64,000 nt of DNA, from the NCBI RefSeq assembly GCF_024666595.1, contig NZ_CP088296.1, forward strand, positions 496,001-560,000. The letters are read 5' to 3'. The position numbers and the translations under genes are program-made. Source of the stretch: Sphingomonas sp. J315 (GTDB lineage Bacteria; Pseudomonadota; Alphaproteobacteria; Sphingomonadales; Sphingomonadaceae). The notes under the pieces were generated by a model. The model saw only the letters and a program-made list of their open reading frames with translations. It was not told the DNA's origin and ran no database searches. Within the stretch, counting starts at the first letter, position 1. Each line of letters starts with the position of its first letter. Below are positions 26,900-35,118 of this stretch, one piece after another.

Positions 26900-27748
26900 A
26901 TGCGCCACCTACTCGCCCCCATCGCCCTGATCATCGCCGCGCCCGTCGCCGCCCAGCAGGTACAGGTCGAGGAGGTCCAGTTCCTCAGCCGCGACGGCAA
27001 GACGCAGGTAAAGGGCTATCTGTTCAAACCAACCGACGCCCCCGCCAGGGCACCCGCAGTGGTGATGATGCACGGCCGCGGCGGCGCCTATTCGACCCTC
27101 GCCAAGGGCAAGTACGACGCCTCTACCCTCGCCTCGCGGCACAAGGCATGGGGCAAGCTCCTCGCCGAAAATGGTTATGTCGCGCTGATGGTCGATGATT
27201 TCGGCGCGGTCGGCCATCCCACCGGTTTCGCCGCCGGGACCTATGCCGATCGCCCGCCCGAGGTGGACGAGGTGAATTTCCGCCCGCTCCACGCCTATGG
27301 CGCGCTCCGCTACCTCCAGTCGCGCCCCGATGTCACCGGCAACCGCGTCGCCCTGCTCGGCTGGTCGAACGGCGGCAGTGCCACGCTCGCCGCAATGGCC
27401 GACGACAAGCCAGGCGACATGCGCAAGATCGGCTTCGCCGCCGGCGTCGCGCTCTACCCCGGCTGCGGCCTCAAGAAGCGTTTCGACAAGGACGGCTACA
27501 AACCCTACCACCCCGTCCGCGTCTTCATGGGCACCGCCGACGAAGAGGTCTCGCCCAAGCTCTGCGAAACCTTCGTCGCGCGCAGCAAGGCCAAGGGCCA
27601 CGACATCGCGCTCCGCATGTTCGAAGGCGCGACCCACAGCTACGACACCCCCACCAAATCGCGCCAGTCGGTCGCGGCGAACGTGACGGCCAAGGCCGCG
27701 ACGGAGGCCGATATCCTCGCCTTCCTGGCGGAGCGGCTAAAGAAGTAA
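26900..27748 (+). CDS. exported alpha/beta hydrolase of the dienelactone-hydrolase type
   Basis: 282 residues. Signal peptide MRHLLAPIALIIAAPVAAQQ. The serine-hydrolase triad is readable: Ser in GWSNGGSATLAA, Asp in MGTADEEVSPK, His in EGATHSYDTP; the oxyanion-hole region is VMMHGRGGAYS. Last gene of the catabolic unit, one base after gamma-glutamyltransferase 2 (TAGGATG). It probably cleaves an ester or amide in the same substrate in the periplasm. A hairpin-rich repeat follows and probably ends the transcript. Confidence 0.8.
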   Translation: MRHLLAPIALIIAAPVAAQQVQVEEVQFLSRDGKTQVKGYLFKPTDAPARAPAVVMMHGRGGAYSTLAKGKYDASTLASRHKAWGKLLAENGYVALMVDDFGAVGHPTGFAAGTYADRPPEVDEVNFRPLHAYGALRYLQSRPDVTGNRVALLGWSNGGSATLAAMADDKPGDMRKIGFAAGVALYPGCGLKKRFDKDGYKPYHPVRVFMGTADEEVSPKLCETFVARSKAKGHDIALRMFEGATHSYDTPTKSRQSVAANVTAKAATEADILAFLAERLKK

Positions 27749-27880
27749 AATTCCTCCCCGGAACGGGGAGGGGGACCATGCGCAGCATGGTGGAGGGGGC
27801 CCGAGGCAAAGGAATCCCGTGCCTCGGGCCCCCTCCGTCAGCGCTACGCGCTGCCACCTCCCCGTGCCGGGGAGGATTTG
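27749..27880. repeat. about 130-bp dispersed GC-rich repeat element, copy 1
   Basis: Composite of nested inverted repeats: CCTCCCCGGAACGGGGAGG at the left end, a CCATGC/GCATGG hairpin, a 14-base stem (GGGGGCCCGAGGCA with its complement), and CCTCCCCGTGCCGGGGAGG at the right end. The element at 42738-42872 has the same order of units, including ATGCGnAGCATG near the left and CTCCGTC...GCGC near the right. It carries no open reading frame of note and lies between a stop and the next gene. Confidence 0.75.
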
Positions 27881-27933
27881 CGACCAATCACCCCTTGCCC
27901 CCCACCCCCCGCCATACGCCAAAGCCCCCAGCA

Positions 27934-29430
27934 ATGACTGCCCGCATCGACATGGGACTCGACAGCGGCGGCAACCCGGTTGCCGTCGATCTGGAGGAGT
28001 TGCTCGCCACCCGCCTGCTCGTTCAGGGCAATTCGGGCTCGGGCAAGTCGCACCTTTTGCGCCGCCTGCTTGAGGGCAGCGCGGGTTACGTCCAGCAGGT
28101 CGTGGTCGACCCCGAGGGCGATTTCGTCAGCCTGTCCGACGCCTTCGGCCATATCGCGGTCGACGCCGCCGAATATAGCCTCACCGAACTCGCCCGCCTC
28201 GCGCTGCGCGTCCGCGAGCACCGCGCCAGCGTCGTCCTCAATCTCGAAGGGCTCGAGATCGACGGCCAGATGCGCGCCGCCGCCGCCTTCCTCTCCGCGC
28301 TGTTCGACGCCCCGCGGGAACATTGGTACCCCGTCCTCACCGTGGTCGACGAAGCCCAGCTCTTCGCCCCCGCCGCCGCCGGCGAAGTGACCGAGGAAGC
28401 CCGCCGCACTTCGCTCGCCGCGATGACCAACCTCATGTGCCGCGGCCGCAAGCGTGGCCTCGCCGGCGTCATCGCCACCCAGCGCCTCGCCAAGCTCGCC
28501 AAGAATGTCGCCGCCGAAGCCTCGAACTTCCTGATGGGCCGCACCTTTCTCGACATCGACATGGCCCGCGCCGCCGACCTGCTCGGCATGGACCGCCGTC
28601 AGGCCGACACGATCCGGGACCTTGCGCGCGGCGAGTTCCTCGCGCTCGGCCCGGCGATCACCCGCCGCCCGATCAGCGTCCGCATCGGCGCGGTGCAGAC
28701 CGGGTCGAAAGCGGTCAGCCCCAAGCTCACCCCGCTGCCCACCGCCCCGACCGGCGAGATGCGCGACATGCTCTTCGCCCCGCCGACTGAGGACGAGCTA
28801 CCACCCCCGCCGCCCCCGCCCCGGTGCCGATGGCCGATCTGATGCGCGCCGTCGCCACCCCCGCGCCCGCACCTGTCCCCGACATGCCGGTGCTTGAGGA
28901 AGGCGAACAGGAAGAGATCCGCCGCGCGATCCTCGCCGAAATCGGGTCAGAGGACAGCCGCGCCCCGCTCGCCACGATCTTTCAGGACTATGGCGTGCGC
29001 TGCAAAATGCGCGGCGTCGATCCGGGCATGGACTTGCCCGCCTTCCGCAGTGCGCTCGCGCTCGCCCGCGCCGGGATCACCGACCGCACCGGCTGGGACG
29101 ACGCGCTCACCCTCGCCGCGTCGCTGCCAGAAGAGATGCTCGCCCCCCTTCCTCGGCATCGCCAAGGCTGCGCGCGCGGGCGAGCCCTGCCCGTCGGACG
29201 CGCGCATCGCCGCGCTCTACGGCACCAGCTCGATGGGCCGCGCCAAGCGCATGATGGCGCATATCGAGGAAAAGGGCCTGATCGTCGCGCGCACCGACCT
29301 GTCGGGCAAGCGTAGCGTCAGCCTCCCCCATCTCGGCTGGACCACCGCGCCCTCCTGGCCCGACCCGGCCAAGCCCCCGCCCGTCGGCCGTACCGCAGTA
29401 CGCGCCGCCGAACGCGCGAAACTAATCTAG
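27934..29430 (+). CDS. HerA/DUF87-like ATPase; frame broken twice
   Basis: 498 residues after inserting one C in the run area 28804-28817 and removing one from 29143-29148. Walker A is GNSGSGKSHLLRR (about residue 33), Walker B is VLTVVDEAQLFAP, with a following ATQRLAKL sensor-like motif, as in HerA/FtsK-type hexameric ATPases of bacteria. After a Pro-rich linker the C-terminal 150 residues (EEIRRAILAEIGSEDSRAPL; YGTSSMGRAKRMMAHIEEKG) look like winged-helix DNA-binding segments. Probably a DNA-processing or DNA-binding ATPase; no nuclease partner is adjacent. Confidence 0.78.
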
Positions 29431-29459
29431 GGTCGTTTCAGCCAGCGGTTCCGGCGCGC

Positions 29460-29612
29460 TCAGCCGGCAGCGATCACCCATCCCGCGGCGACCAGTACGC
29501 CGCATGCGGCAATCGCTTCGATATAAACCAGAATTCGCGGTTCGCGCTGCGCCGGATCCTCCGGCACTTCGCGGAGCAGATCGGTTGCGGTGGCAATCAA
29601 CGGTATGCGCAT
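29460..29612 (-). CDS. small membrane protein, 50 aa
   Basis: MRIPLIATATDLLREVPEDP at the N terminus, then one hydrophobic helix (VYIEAIAACGVLVAAGWVIA) ending at the C terminus: a tail-anchored layout. The start is supported by GGGGGAG 8 to 14 bases upstream. It converges on the ATPase gene, 29 bases away. Function unknown. Confidence 0.55.
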   Translation of the reverse strand: MRIPLIATATDLLREVPEDPAQREPRILVYIEAIAACGVLVAAGWVIAAG

Positions 29613-29711
29613 CGTCACTCTCCCCCAAGAGTAGGGACATGCTGCGCCTCTCCACGCGCGATGTCGAGTCACAGATTCGTCACATCGCGCGCAGCATACC
29701 CGAAACGGGAT

Positions 29712-30464
29712 TCAAGGTGACACACCCGCCGCCCCGGCGCGCGCGGCGACCAGAAACTCGACATTCCCCTCCGGCCCGGTGATCGGGCTGGTCGTCACCC
29801 CCGCGACGCTCCAGCCCAGCTCTTCCAGCCACGCCACAACCTCACCGCACACCCGCTCATGCACCGCGGCATCGCGCACCACGCCGCCCTTGCCGACCTC
29901 GCCGCGCCCCGCCTCGAACTGCGGCTTGATCAGCGCGACCACCCACGCCCCTTCGCGCACGAACGCGAACGGCCGCTCCAGCACCTTGGACAGCGAAATG
30001 AAGCTCGCATCGCACACCACGATGTCTACGGACTCGGGAATGTGCGCCGCGGTCAGCACCCGCGCGCTGGTCTGCTCATGCACCACCACGCGCTCGTCCT
30101 GCCGCAGCTTCCACGCCAGCTGGTTGGTCCCGCTGTCCACCGCATAGACGCGGGTCGCCCCCCGGCTCAGCAGCACATCGGTAAAGCCCCCGGTCGACGA
30201 CCCCACATCGATCGCCACCATACCCGCAGGGTCGATCCCGAAATGGTCGAGCGCATGCGCCAGCTTGACCCCGCCGCGCGACACCCAGGGATGGTCGCGG
30301 CCCTTCACCATCAGCGGCGCATCGGGCGCGATCGGCTGGCCCGGCTTGTCCACGCGCTTGTCGCCGCTGAACACCAGCCCCGCCAGGATCAACGCCTGCG
30401 CCCGCGTGCGGCTCTCGGCAAGCCCGCGTTCGACGAGCAGCTGATCGGGTCGTGTCTTGGCCAT
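29712..30464 (-). CDS. tlyA: TlyA-family rRNA (cytidine-2'-O)-methyltransferase
   Basis: 250 residues. N-terminal S4 RNA-binding domain (MAKTRPDQLLVERGLAESRT, then RAQALILAGLVFSGDKRVDK) and a C-terminal FtsJ-like methyltransferase with the SAM-binding motif VAIDVGSSTGGFTDVLLSRG and the catalytic region LIKPQFEAGRGEVGKGGVV. TlyA proteins methylate 16S and/or 23S rRNA and affect ribosome function and capreomycin susceptibility; they are also annotated as hemolysin A. Full length and intact. Confidence 0.93.
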   Translation of the reverse strand: MAKTRPDQLLVERGLAESRTRAQALILAGLVFSGDKRVDKPGQPIAPDAPLMVKGRDHPWVSRGGVKLAHALDHFGIDPAGMVAIDVGSSTGGFTDVLLSRGATRVYAVDSGTNQLAWKLRQDERVVVHEQTSARVLTAAHIPESVDIVVCDASFISLSKVLERPFAFVREGAWVVALIKPQFEAGRGEVGKGGVVRDAAVHERVCGEVVAWLEELGWSVAGVTTSPITGPEGNVEFLVAARAGAAGVSP

Positions 30465-30490
30465 GCGCCCGTCTAACCGCTCCCCACCCT

Positions 30491-30530
30491 CTCGTCACCC
30501 CGGCCTTGAGCCGGGGCCCAGCTTCTTCTG
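30491..30530. repeat. GTCACCCCGG-type intergenic repeat, single unit
   Basis: A palindromic unit (GTCACCCCGG ... CCGGGGCCCAGC followed by TTCTTCTG) upstream of tlyA and of the endolysin gene. The same unit appears twice in inverted order at 33988-34068. Confidence 0.65.
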
Positions 30531-30631
30531 CCTGCCTGCCGGACGGCGAGGCCCGATGTGCCTCAGCGAAAAACCCCCTTTCCTACAACGAACCATATAG
30601 GTTATCGCGAGTCGGCAAAGAGGAACAAATC

Positions 30632-31174
30632 ATGACCATCGACCAACTGATCGACGACGTGATCGCCCGAGAGGGCGGCTATAGCGACCACCCCGCCGAC
30701 CGTGGCGGCCCGACGCGCTGGGGCGTGACCGAGCGGGTCGCCCGCGCCCACGGCTATTCCGGCGACATGCGCGTCTTTCCCCGCAGCGAAGCCGCCGCCA
30801 TCTACCGCCGCCTCTACTGGCTGCGTCCGCGCTTCGACCAGGTCGCGCAGCGCGCGCCCGCGCTCGCCGCCGAACTGTTCGACACCGGCGTCAACATGGG
30901 CCCGGCGGTCGCCGCGCGCTTCCTGCAACGCGCGCTCAACGGCCTCAACCGCAACGGCCGCGACTATCCCGACATGGGCGTCGACGGCCAGATCGGCCCC
31001 ATCACCCTCGCCGCCCTCGCCGCGTTTCTCGACACGCGCGGCCCGCCCGGCGAGCGCGTGCTGCTCAAGGCGGTCGAGGCACTGCAGGGCGAACGCTACA
31101 TCGCGCTCGCCGAAGGCCGCCCCGCCAACGAAGCCTTTCTCTACGGCTGGCTCGCGAACCGCATCGGTTCGTAA
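30632..31174 (+). CDS. GH108-family endolysin (N-acetylmuramidase)
   Basis: 180 residues. Starts MTIDQLIDDVIAREGGYSDH; the Glu14 in the REGGYS motif, followed by ADRGGPTRWGVT, is the catalytic signature of glycoside hydrolase family 108. The C-terminal half (VDGQIGPITLAALAAF) is the peptidoglycan-binding domain often paired with it. No signal peptide, as expected for a holin-dependent endolysin. It is followed after 36 bases by a 3TM holin, with no capsid or tail genes around: this matches the detached lysis cassette of alphaproteobacterial gene transfer agents. The enzyme would degrade the cell wall to release particles. Confidence 0.88.
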   Translation: MTIDQLIDDVIAREGGYSDHPADRGGPTRWGVTERVARAHGYSGDMRVFPRSEAAAIYRRLYWLRPRFDQVAQRAPALAAELFDTGVNMGPAVAARFLQRALNGLNRNGRDYPDMGVDGQIGPITLAALAAFLDTRGPPGERVLLKAVEALQGERYIALAEGRPANEAFLYGWLANRIGS

Positions 31175-31210
31175 GCCCGCAATTTTGTCAGCAGTGTCAG
31201 GAGACCCATC

Positions 31211-31624
31211 ATGAGTGTCATTGCCAGCCTGATCGGCCCGATCGCCGGTCTGATCGACAAGATCATCCCCGACCCCAAGGCGCGCGACGCCGCCAAGCTC
31301 GAACTTCTCAAGCTGCAAGGCACGCAGGAGATGGAGGCGGTCCGCACCCAGCTCTCGGCAATCGTCGCGGAGGCGCAATCCCCCGACCCCTGGACCAGCC
31401 GCGCCCGCCCCAGCTTCCTCTACGTCATGTATGCGCTGCTGCTCTGGGCGATCCCGATGGGCCTGATCGGCGCGGTCCAGCCCGACATGGCCACGGGCAT
31501 CGCGGCAAGCATGAACGCCTATCTCTCCGGCATCCCGGAATCGCTCTACGCGCTCTTCGGCACCGGCTATCTCGGCTACACCGCCGCGCGCCAATGGGGA
31601 AAGATCAAGGGCGTCGAGAAATAA
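31211..31624 (+). CDS. 3TM holin of the gene-transfer-agent type
   Basis: 137 residues. N-terminal amphipathic segment ([20 protein letters not shown]), a charged linker with a [10 protein letters not shown] motif, and hydrophobic segments [20 protein letters not shown] and [20 protein letters not shown]. This is the layout of the Pfam GTA_holin_3TM family, which forms membrane pores that let the endolysin reach the cell wall. It lies 36 bases after the endolysin gene. A strong start context is absent, but the ATG at 31211 fits the family. Confidence 0.85.
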   Translation: MSVIASLIGPIAGLIDKIIPDPKARDAAKLELLKLQGTQEMEAVRTQLSAIVAEAQSPDPWTSRARPSFLYVMYALLLWAIPMGLIGAVQPDMATGIAASMNAYLSGIPESLYALFGTGYLGYTAARQWGKIKGVEK

Positions 31625-31686
31625 GGGCGCGAAGCTGACAGGATCGCGGCGTTTCCGCGGAACTTCGTCAGTTTCGGGCGGGGGGT

Positions 31687-31716
31687 CTTGGCAAGTCCGA
31701 GACCCCTTCCCCATAT
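31687..31716 (+). promoter_or_regulatory. sigma32-type heat-shock promoter of hslVU
   Basis: CTTGGCA (31687-31693), 15 bases, CCCCATAT (31709-31716), very close to the consensus CTTGAAA-N13/15-CCCCATnT. Transcription should start about 31722, within a few bases of the hslV ATG at 31725, so the message would be nearly leaderless; no Shine-Dalgarno sequence is present. Confidence 0.75.
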
Positions 31717-31724
31717 CCCGGCGC

Positions 31725-32276
31725 ATGAGCGACAAGATACAATGGCACGGCACGACAATCCTTTCCGTGCGCAAGGGCGGCCGCGTGGTCATCGCCGGCG
31801 ACGGCCAGGTCTCGCAGGGTTCGACCGTGATGAAACCCAATGCCCGCAAGGTCCGCCCGCTGGGTGACGGCAGCGTCATCGCCGGGTTCGCCGGCGCCAC
31901 CGCCGACGCCTTCACCCTGTTCGAGCGGCTGGAAAGCAAGCTCGAACGCCATCAGGGCCAGCTGCTCCGCGCCGCGGTCGAGCTGGCCAAGGACTGGCGC
32001 ACCGACAAATATCTCCGCAACCTCGAAGCGATGCTGATCGTCGCGGACAAGGCGACGACGCTGATCGTCACCGGCAACGGCGACGTCCTCGAACCCGAAG
32101 CCGGCATCGCCGCGATCGGATCGGGCGGCAATTTCGCCCTCGCCGCCGCCCGCGCGCTCAACGATTACGAGCCGGATGCCGAGACGATGTGCCGCAAGGC
32201 AATGGCGATCGCCGCCGAGCTGTGCGTCTATACCAACGACCGCCTCACCATCGAATCGCTCGACGCAGCCGCATGA
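31725..32276 (+). CDS. hslV: ATP-dependent protease subunit HslV (ClpQ)
   Basis: 183 residues. Peptidase T1 fold with the catalytic Thr after a short propeptide ([13 protein letters not shown]; cleavage between Gly9 and Thr10 expected), and conserved [20 protein letters not shown] and [15 protein letters not shown] stretches. It forms a double-hexamer proteolytic core driven by the HslU ATPase. Its stop overlaps the start of a small STAS-like gene (ATGA), which separates it from hslU. Controlled by the sigma32-like promoter just upstream. Confidence 0.96.
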   Translation: MSDKIQWHGTTILSVRKGGRVVIAGDGQVSQGSTVMKPNARKVRPLGDGSVIAGFAGATADAFTLFERLESKLERHQGQLLRAAVELAKDWRTDKYLRNLEAMLIVADKATTLIVTGNGDVLEPEAGIAAIGSGGNFALAAARALNDYEPDAETMCRKAMAIAAELCVYTNDRLTIESLDAAA

Positions 32277-32680
32277 AATTCCGGATCGATTACAACCCCC
32301 GCCTGAACCGCCTTCAGGTCGAAATCCGCGACTTGTGGACGGTCGAGACGGTGCGCGATTTCGCGGCGGCATCGGGTGCCAAGGCACAGGAGGTCCGCGC
32401 GATCCGCGACGATTACGACGTGCTGATCGACTCGCGCCACTTCCCGGTTCAGACCAATGAGGTCGCCGACCTCCTGCCCCAGATCGCCGAGGGCGGACTG
32501 GCGCTCACCACCGGCCGCGCCGCATCGGTGGTCGGCAGCCACCTCAACAAGATGCAGGCGGAGCGCACCCAGACCCATCCGCGCCTGCGCATCTTCATGA
32601 CCATGGCGGAAGCCGAAGCATGGCTCGCCGCAGCACCCGACGCCGAACTTCAATCGACCGCATCGAACCAGAGAATTTGA
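32273..32680 (+). CDS. STAS/SpoIIAA-like protein between hslV and hslU
   Basis: 135 residues, no signal peptide. The alternating strand-helix pattern ([40 protein letters not shown]) resembles a STAS-like SpoIIAA fold. I recognise no catalytic motif. It is translationally coupled to hslV by an ATGA overlap, and hslU starts nine bases after its stop, so all three are one heat-shock unit. A role in regulating the protease or in a stress response is inference from position only. Confidence 0.7.
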   Translation: MKFRIDYNPRLNRLQVEIRDLWTVETVRDFAAASGAKAQEVRAIRDDYDVLIDSRHFPVQTNEVADLLPQIAEGGLALTTGRAASVVGSHLNKMQAERTQTHPRLRIFMTMAEAEAWLAAAPDAELQSTASNQRI

Positions 32681-32688
32681 TTCAAAAG

Positions 32689-33981
32689 ATGACCGACTCC
32701 CTCACCCCCAAAGCCATCGTCGCCGCGCTCGACGCGCACATCATCGGCCAGCGCGACGCCAAGCGCGCGGTCGCCGTCGCGCTGCGCAACCGCTGGCGCC
32801 GCCAGCAGCTCAAGGCCGATCTGCGCGACGAAGTGACGCCCAAGAACATCCTGATGATCGGCCCGACCGGCTGCGGCAAGACCGAGATCAGCCGCCGTCT
32901 GGCCAAGCTCGCCGACGCCCCGTTCGTGAAGGTCGAAGCGACCAAATTCACCGAAGTCGGCTATGTCGGCCGCGACGTCGAACAGATCGCCCGCGATCTC
33001 GTGGAAGAGGCGATCCGCCTCGAACGCGAACGCCGCCGCGCTGCGGTGAAGGACAAGGCCGAAGCCGCGGCGATGACCCGGTTGCTCGACGCGCTCACCG
33101 GCAAGGACAGCAGCCAGGCGACCCGCGAAGCCTTCCGTGCGCGCCTCAACGAAGGGCATCTCGACAACACCGAAATCGAGATCGAGGTCGAAGCCTCGGG
33201 CGGCATGCCGTTCGACATCCCCGGCGCGGGGCCGCAGATGATCAACCTCGGCGAGATGATGAAGGGCCTGGGCGGCCCCCAGCTCAAGCGCCGCAAGATG
33301 AATGTCCACGCCGCCTGGGCCAAGCTGGTCGAGGAGGAAGCCGACAAGCGCCTCGATCAGGACGATGTCGCCCGCGTCGCGCTGGCCGACGCCGAGGCGA
33401 ACGGCATCGTCTTCCTCGACGAGATCGACAAGATCGCGGTCAGCGACGTGCGCGGCGGCAGCGTCAGCCGCGAGGGCGTCCAGCGCGACCTGCTCCCGCT
33501 GATCGAGGGCACCACGGTCGCCACCAAATACGGCCCGATGAAGACCGACCATATCCTGTTCATCGCCAGCGGCGCGTTCCACGTCGCCAAGCCCAGCGAC
33601 CTGCTCCCCGAACTCCAGGGCCGCCTCCCCATCCGCGTTGAGCTCAAGGGCCTGACCGAGGATGATTTCGTCGCGATCCTCTCGGACACCAAGGCGTCGC
33701 TGCCCGAACAGTACCGCGCGCTGATCGGCACCGAGGGGGTCGACGTCCGCTTCACCGACGACGGCATCCGCGCCGTCGCCCGCATCGCCGCCGAGGTGAA
33801 TGGCGAGATCGAAAATATCGGCGCCCGCCGCCTCCAGACGGTGATGGAAAAGCTGCTCGAGGAAGTCAGCTTCGACGCCGAGGACCGCTCAGGTACAGCC
33901 CTCGTCGTCGACGCCGCTTATGTCGACAGCCAGCTGGCGAGCATCGCCCGGAATACGGATTTGAGCCGATACGTCCTCTAA
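32689..33981 (+). CDS. hslU: HslU ATPase subunit of the HslUV protease
   Basis: 430 residues. AAA+ Clp/Hsp100 ATPase with Walker [14 protein letters not shown] (about residue 58), the pore motif region [10 protein letters not shown], an I-domain insertion ([20 protein letters not shown] and following), Walker [13 protein letters not shown], sensor and C-terminal residues SRYVL, the last of which dock into HslV. It unfolds substrates and feeds them into HslV. The start ATG follows nine bases after the STAS-like gene. Confidence 0.96.
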   Translation: MTDSLTPKAIVAALDAHIIGQRDAKRAVAVALRNRWRRQQLKADLRDEVTPKNILMIGPTGCGKTEISRRLAKLADAPFVKVEATKFTEVGYVGRDVEQIARDLVEEAIRLERERRRAAVKDKAEAAAMTRLLDALTGKDSSQATREAFRARLNEGHLDNTEIEIEVEASGGMPFDIPGAGPQMINLGEMMKGLGGPQLKRRKMNVHAAWAKLVEEEADKRLDQDDVARVALADAEANGIVFLDEIDKIAVSDVRGGSVSREGVQRDLLPLIEGTTVATKYGPMKTDHILFIASGAFHVAKPSDLLPELQGRLPIRVELKGLTEDDFVAILSDTKASLPEQYRALIGTEGVDVRFTDDGIRAVARIAAEVNGEIENIGARRLQTVMEKLLEEVSFDAEDRSGTALVVDAAYVDSQLASIARNTDLSRYVL

Positions 33982-33987
33982 CCTCTC

Positions 33988-34068
33988 GTCACCCCGGGCT
34001 TGACCCGGGGCCCAGCTTCTTCTGAAACGGCGGGAGGGCAGCTGGGCCCCGGTCAAGGCCGGGGTGAC
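33988..34068. repeat. pair of inverted GTCACCCCGG-type repeats
   Basis: Left unit at 33988-34017 and right unit at 34040-34068 are near-exact reverse complements (GTCACCCCGG ... CCCAGCT versus AGCTGGG ... CCGGGGTGAC), each itself able to form a smaller hairpin. Placed right after hslU, where it probably ends the heat-shock transcript. Related to the single unit at 30491. Confidence 0.75.
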
Positions 34069-34088
34069 GAAGAAAAGGACAGCAGGCG

Positions 34089-35118
34089 ATGAAACTCTGG
34101 GCCATCGCCGCCGCGCTGCTCGCAGCCCTCCCCGCCGCAGCCCAAAACCGCCCCCCGTGCCGCGAAGTCGCCGACACCCCCCCACATCCAGATCGCCCCA
34201 GACGCCGCCCAGCAACTCGCGCAAATCGGCCTCGACCGCACCGCGATCTTCGCCCGGATGCGCGAAACGTCGATCCCCGAGACGATGGGCTGCTGGGCAA
34301 TGCCCGTCGGCAATTTCGACAGCCAGCTCGTCTCGGTCGGCATGGCCCAGCGCAACTACGGCACCGGCAGCCTCCAGCCCCAGCTGATCGCCTGGCGCGA
34401 AAGCTTCCATAGCCGCCGCAAGTTCAAGCGAGCCCTCCGCGACCTCGCCCCGACCTATGGCAAACTGCTCTTCTCGAAGGACTGCCTGAAAGTCCCCGTC
34501 CGCGACAAATGCCGCACCGGCATCCTCGCGGCGCATGGCGAGGACGGAAAACTCAACCCCACCGCCCTCGCCGAACTCACCGCGCTGTTCGAACATGACG
34601 CGATGCTTCAGGTCCAGACCGACACCTATGTCACCCTCCTCCTCGAAGTCCGCGCCGAACTCTTCCGCCTCTGGCCCACCGGCCCGATCACCCCGCGCAA
34701 GGTCAAATGGGCGATCGACACCCGCGTCCAGCAAAAGACCCTGCCCGGCGACGAAGACGTCGCCCGCCTCCGCCGCAAGCTCGGCGACCTCACGCCCGAA
34801 CAGCGCCCGCAACGGCTCAAGGCGATGCTCGCCTGGTACCAAGGGCTCAGCGAAGCAGTCGATCAGGACGGCGTCAGCCGCGACTATGCCTGGAACGTAG
34901 CGCAATGGACCTGCCTGATCGACGCAGGCCGCGTCGACGACGAACAGTACGAACTCCTCCACCTCACCTTCCTGCGCAGCCGCACCGCCACCGGCAATGC
35001 CGGCCGCTGGCAGGCCCTGACCTTCTCCCGCCGGGCGAAAATCATTCTTGGCGTAGGTAGCGTCAGCGGGGTCCGGGACGGCGGTTGTCCCGCCGTCCCG
35101 TCGCCAACCGGCGGTTAG
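34089..35118 (+). CDS. secreted hypothetical protein, frame broken once
   Basis: 342 residues after removing one C from the seven-C run at 34177-34183. Signal peptide MKLWAIAAALLAALPAAAQN; the mature part is alpha-helical (HIQIAPDAAQQLAQIGLDRT; AELTALFEHDAMLQVQTDTY) with a few conserved-looking aromatic motifs (WNVAQWTCLIDAGRVDDEQY, GRWQALTFSRRAKIIL) and paired Cys. I do not recognise the family. The layout (helical repeats, exported) could be a peptidoglycan- or protein-binding factor. Its stop overlaps the convergent TonB receptor by four bases. Confidence 0.65.

Noticed and set aside
27749..27880. CRISPR array
   Set aside because: Palindromic units are not evenly spaced, differ from one another and have no spacers; no cas genes in the window.
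30632..31624. Prophage
   Set aside because: Only an endolysin and holin are present, with no integrase, capsid, tail or att site; a GTA-type lysis cassette explains it better.
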